Assembly: GCF_018069705.1 (NCBI RefSeq)
Contig: NZ_CP072943.1
Coordinates: 1 to 64,000, forward strand
Length of the DNA: 64,000 bases
DNA from: Aminithiophilus ramosus
Lineage (GTDB): Bacteria; Synergistota; Synergistia; Synergistales; Aminithiophilaceae
Reading direction: 5' to 3'
The notes under the pieces are model-generated. The model searched no databases, had not been told where the DNA came from, and saw only the letters and a list, made by a program, of their open reading frames with translations. Positions within the stretch are counted from its first letter, which is position 1. Every line of letters begins with the position of its first letter. The position numbers and the translations under genes are program-made. Of the stretch, positions 63,221 to 64,000 are shown one piece after another.

Positions 63221-64000
63221 ATGGGCAAAAGCCTGGTCTCGCGAATCGTCTTTATCACCGTCGTCGGCGTCACGCTCCTTTCCGGTTCCCTGCTCTACTT
63301 CTCCGGACGAGGCCTTCAGGCGATGGGAGCCTCCATGGCCCGCTCGGCCGAGGCCCTTCTGGCAAGGGAGATCGAAGACAGGGACGGGGCCAACGACGAG
63401 GCGCTGGCCGCCTACGGCGAGACTCTGGCCCAGTATCTGGCCTGGATTTCGGCCAACCCCATCTGGAACTTCGACATGGATCTTCTCGGCGAATACACGA
63501 AGGGGATGGGGGAGCTGCCCAACCTGGCCTACGCCGTTGTCTACGACGACAAGGGGAACGTCGCCGCCGGCGCCAAGAGATCCGGCGCCTCGCTGCGGAC
63601 CTTCGGCAAGGACGTGGTCCTCGACGGCAAGGTCCTGGGCAGAGCCGAGGTGGCCATCGATGCCTCCTATCTGGAGGTCCTCCGCCGAGAGGGCGTCGCC
63701 GCCAAGGATGTCCTGACGAAGGTCTTCATCGACGAGGCGGGCCGCTCCGGGAAGGCCCTCTTCTGGAAGATCCTTTTCATCGCTCTCGCCGGAACGGCTG
63801 TCGTCATCGCCTCCACGGTGGCCATGCTTTTCCGCATCGTCGCCCCCCTCCGCAGGATGACGGGCATCGTCGAGGATCTGGGGCAGGGGGAGGGCGACCT
63901 CACCGTCCGGCTCCTTCTCCGTTCCGAGGATGAGGTGGGACGCCTGGCCACCTCCCTCGATCTCTTCCTGGACAAGCTCTCCCGTCTTGTGGGGGAGATC
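63221..64000 (+). CDS. Membrane sensory protein with HAMP domain, 3' end outside window
   Basis: The open frame starts at the ATG at 63221 (GAGGAGG 11 bases upstream, GAAGGA adjacent) and runs to the window end, 260 residues. Helix 1 is IVFITVVGVTLLSGSLLYF. An extracytoplasmic domain of about 140 residues includes LAWISANPIWNFDMDLLGEY, as in single-Cache-type sensors. Helix 2 is KILFIALAGTAVVIASTVAML, then a HAMP segment with IVAPLRRMTGIVEDLGQGEG. The output domain is missing. A chemoreceptor is likeliest, given the LDLFLDKLSRLVGEI style; a histidine kinase or cyclase is possible. Confidence 0.8.
   Translation, partial: MGKSLVSRIVFITVVGVTLLSGSLLYFSGRGLQAMGASMARSAEALLAREIEDRDGANDEALAAYGETLAQYLAWISANPIWNFDMDLLGEYTKGMGELPNLAYAVVYDDKGNVAAGAKRSGASLRTFGKDVVLDGKVLGRAEVAIDASYLEVLRREGVAAKDVLTKVFIDEAGRSGKALFWKILFIALAGTAVVIASTVAMLFRIVAPLRRMTGIVEDLGQGEGDLTVRLLLRSEDEVGRLATSLDLFLDKLSRLVGEI

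Overview
The window is G+C-rich chromosomal DNA from a strictly anaerobic, amino-acid-fermenting bacterium. It is laid out to begin at dnaA. The mix points to Synergistota (inference, no search run): a TAXI-type TRAP transporter, amino-acid permeases, a class II superoxide reductase, an Hnd-type [FeFe] hydrogenase with its HydE and HydG maturases, a selenocysteine formate dehydrogenase, and several chemoreceptors. No rRNA, tRNA, CRISPR array or phage was seen.

Region 1 (1-7274) is the replication-origin cluster: dnaA, a DnaA-box-rich oriC, dnaN, recF, mnmG and a DciA-like gene, followed by a flavin-dependent oxidoreductase. As written, dnaN carries a one-base frameshift at a G run. Region 2 (7370-18000) holds a two-gene TRAP transporter, an orphan ECF S component, secreted proteins, two small OB-fold (SSB-like) paralogues flanking a superoxide reductase, glucokinase, a UPF0316 membrane protein, a lytic-transglycosylase-like protein without its catalytic Glu, and an MFS transporter. 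Region 3 (18233-23480) is a branched-chain amino-acid operon, ilvN-ilvC-leuA-ilvB, with a promoter, a Leu/Val/Ile-rich leader peptide and a transcription attenuator.

Region 4 (23496-41291) is accessory in character. It contains a coiled-coil membrane protein, an untracked 38-residue membrane peptide, a chemoreceptor, a GIY-YIG protein, two APC permeases (one divergent from a LysR regulator), the 3' remnant of an aconitase gene, cardiolipin synthase and an EEP phosphatase, an alcohol dehydrogenase cluster, an M20 amidohydrolase, and a soluble chemoreceptor-like protein fused to a Rossmann domain. Its long intergenic spaces carry a dispersed, structured repeat with inverted ends (at least four copies) and a candidate non-coding RNA with its own promoter.

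Region 5 (41432-50782) starts with a 1,519-bp insertion sequence lodged directly upstream of the -35 box of hydE. Then follow hndABCD (electron-bifurcating hydrogenase), hydG and a small unknown gene; hydF is not in the window. Region 6 (50895-53453) is an SsuABC/TauABC-like ABC transporter, followed by a chemoreceptor. Region 7 (56017-63000) is a second HndABC-like module joined to a selenocysteine formate dehydrogenase, a FocA-type formate channel and MobA. Together these predict a complex linking formate, NAD(P)H and ferredoxin in parallel with the hydrogenase. The window ends inside a further membrane sensory protein.
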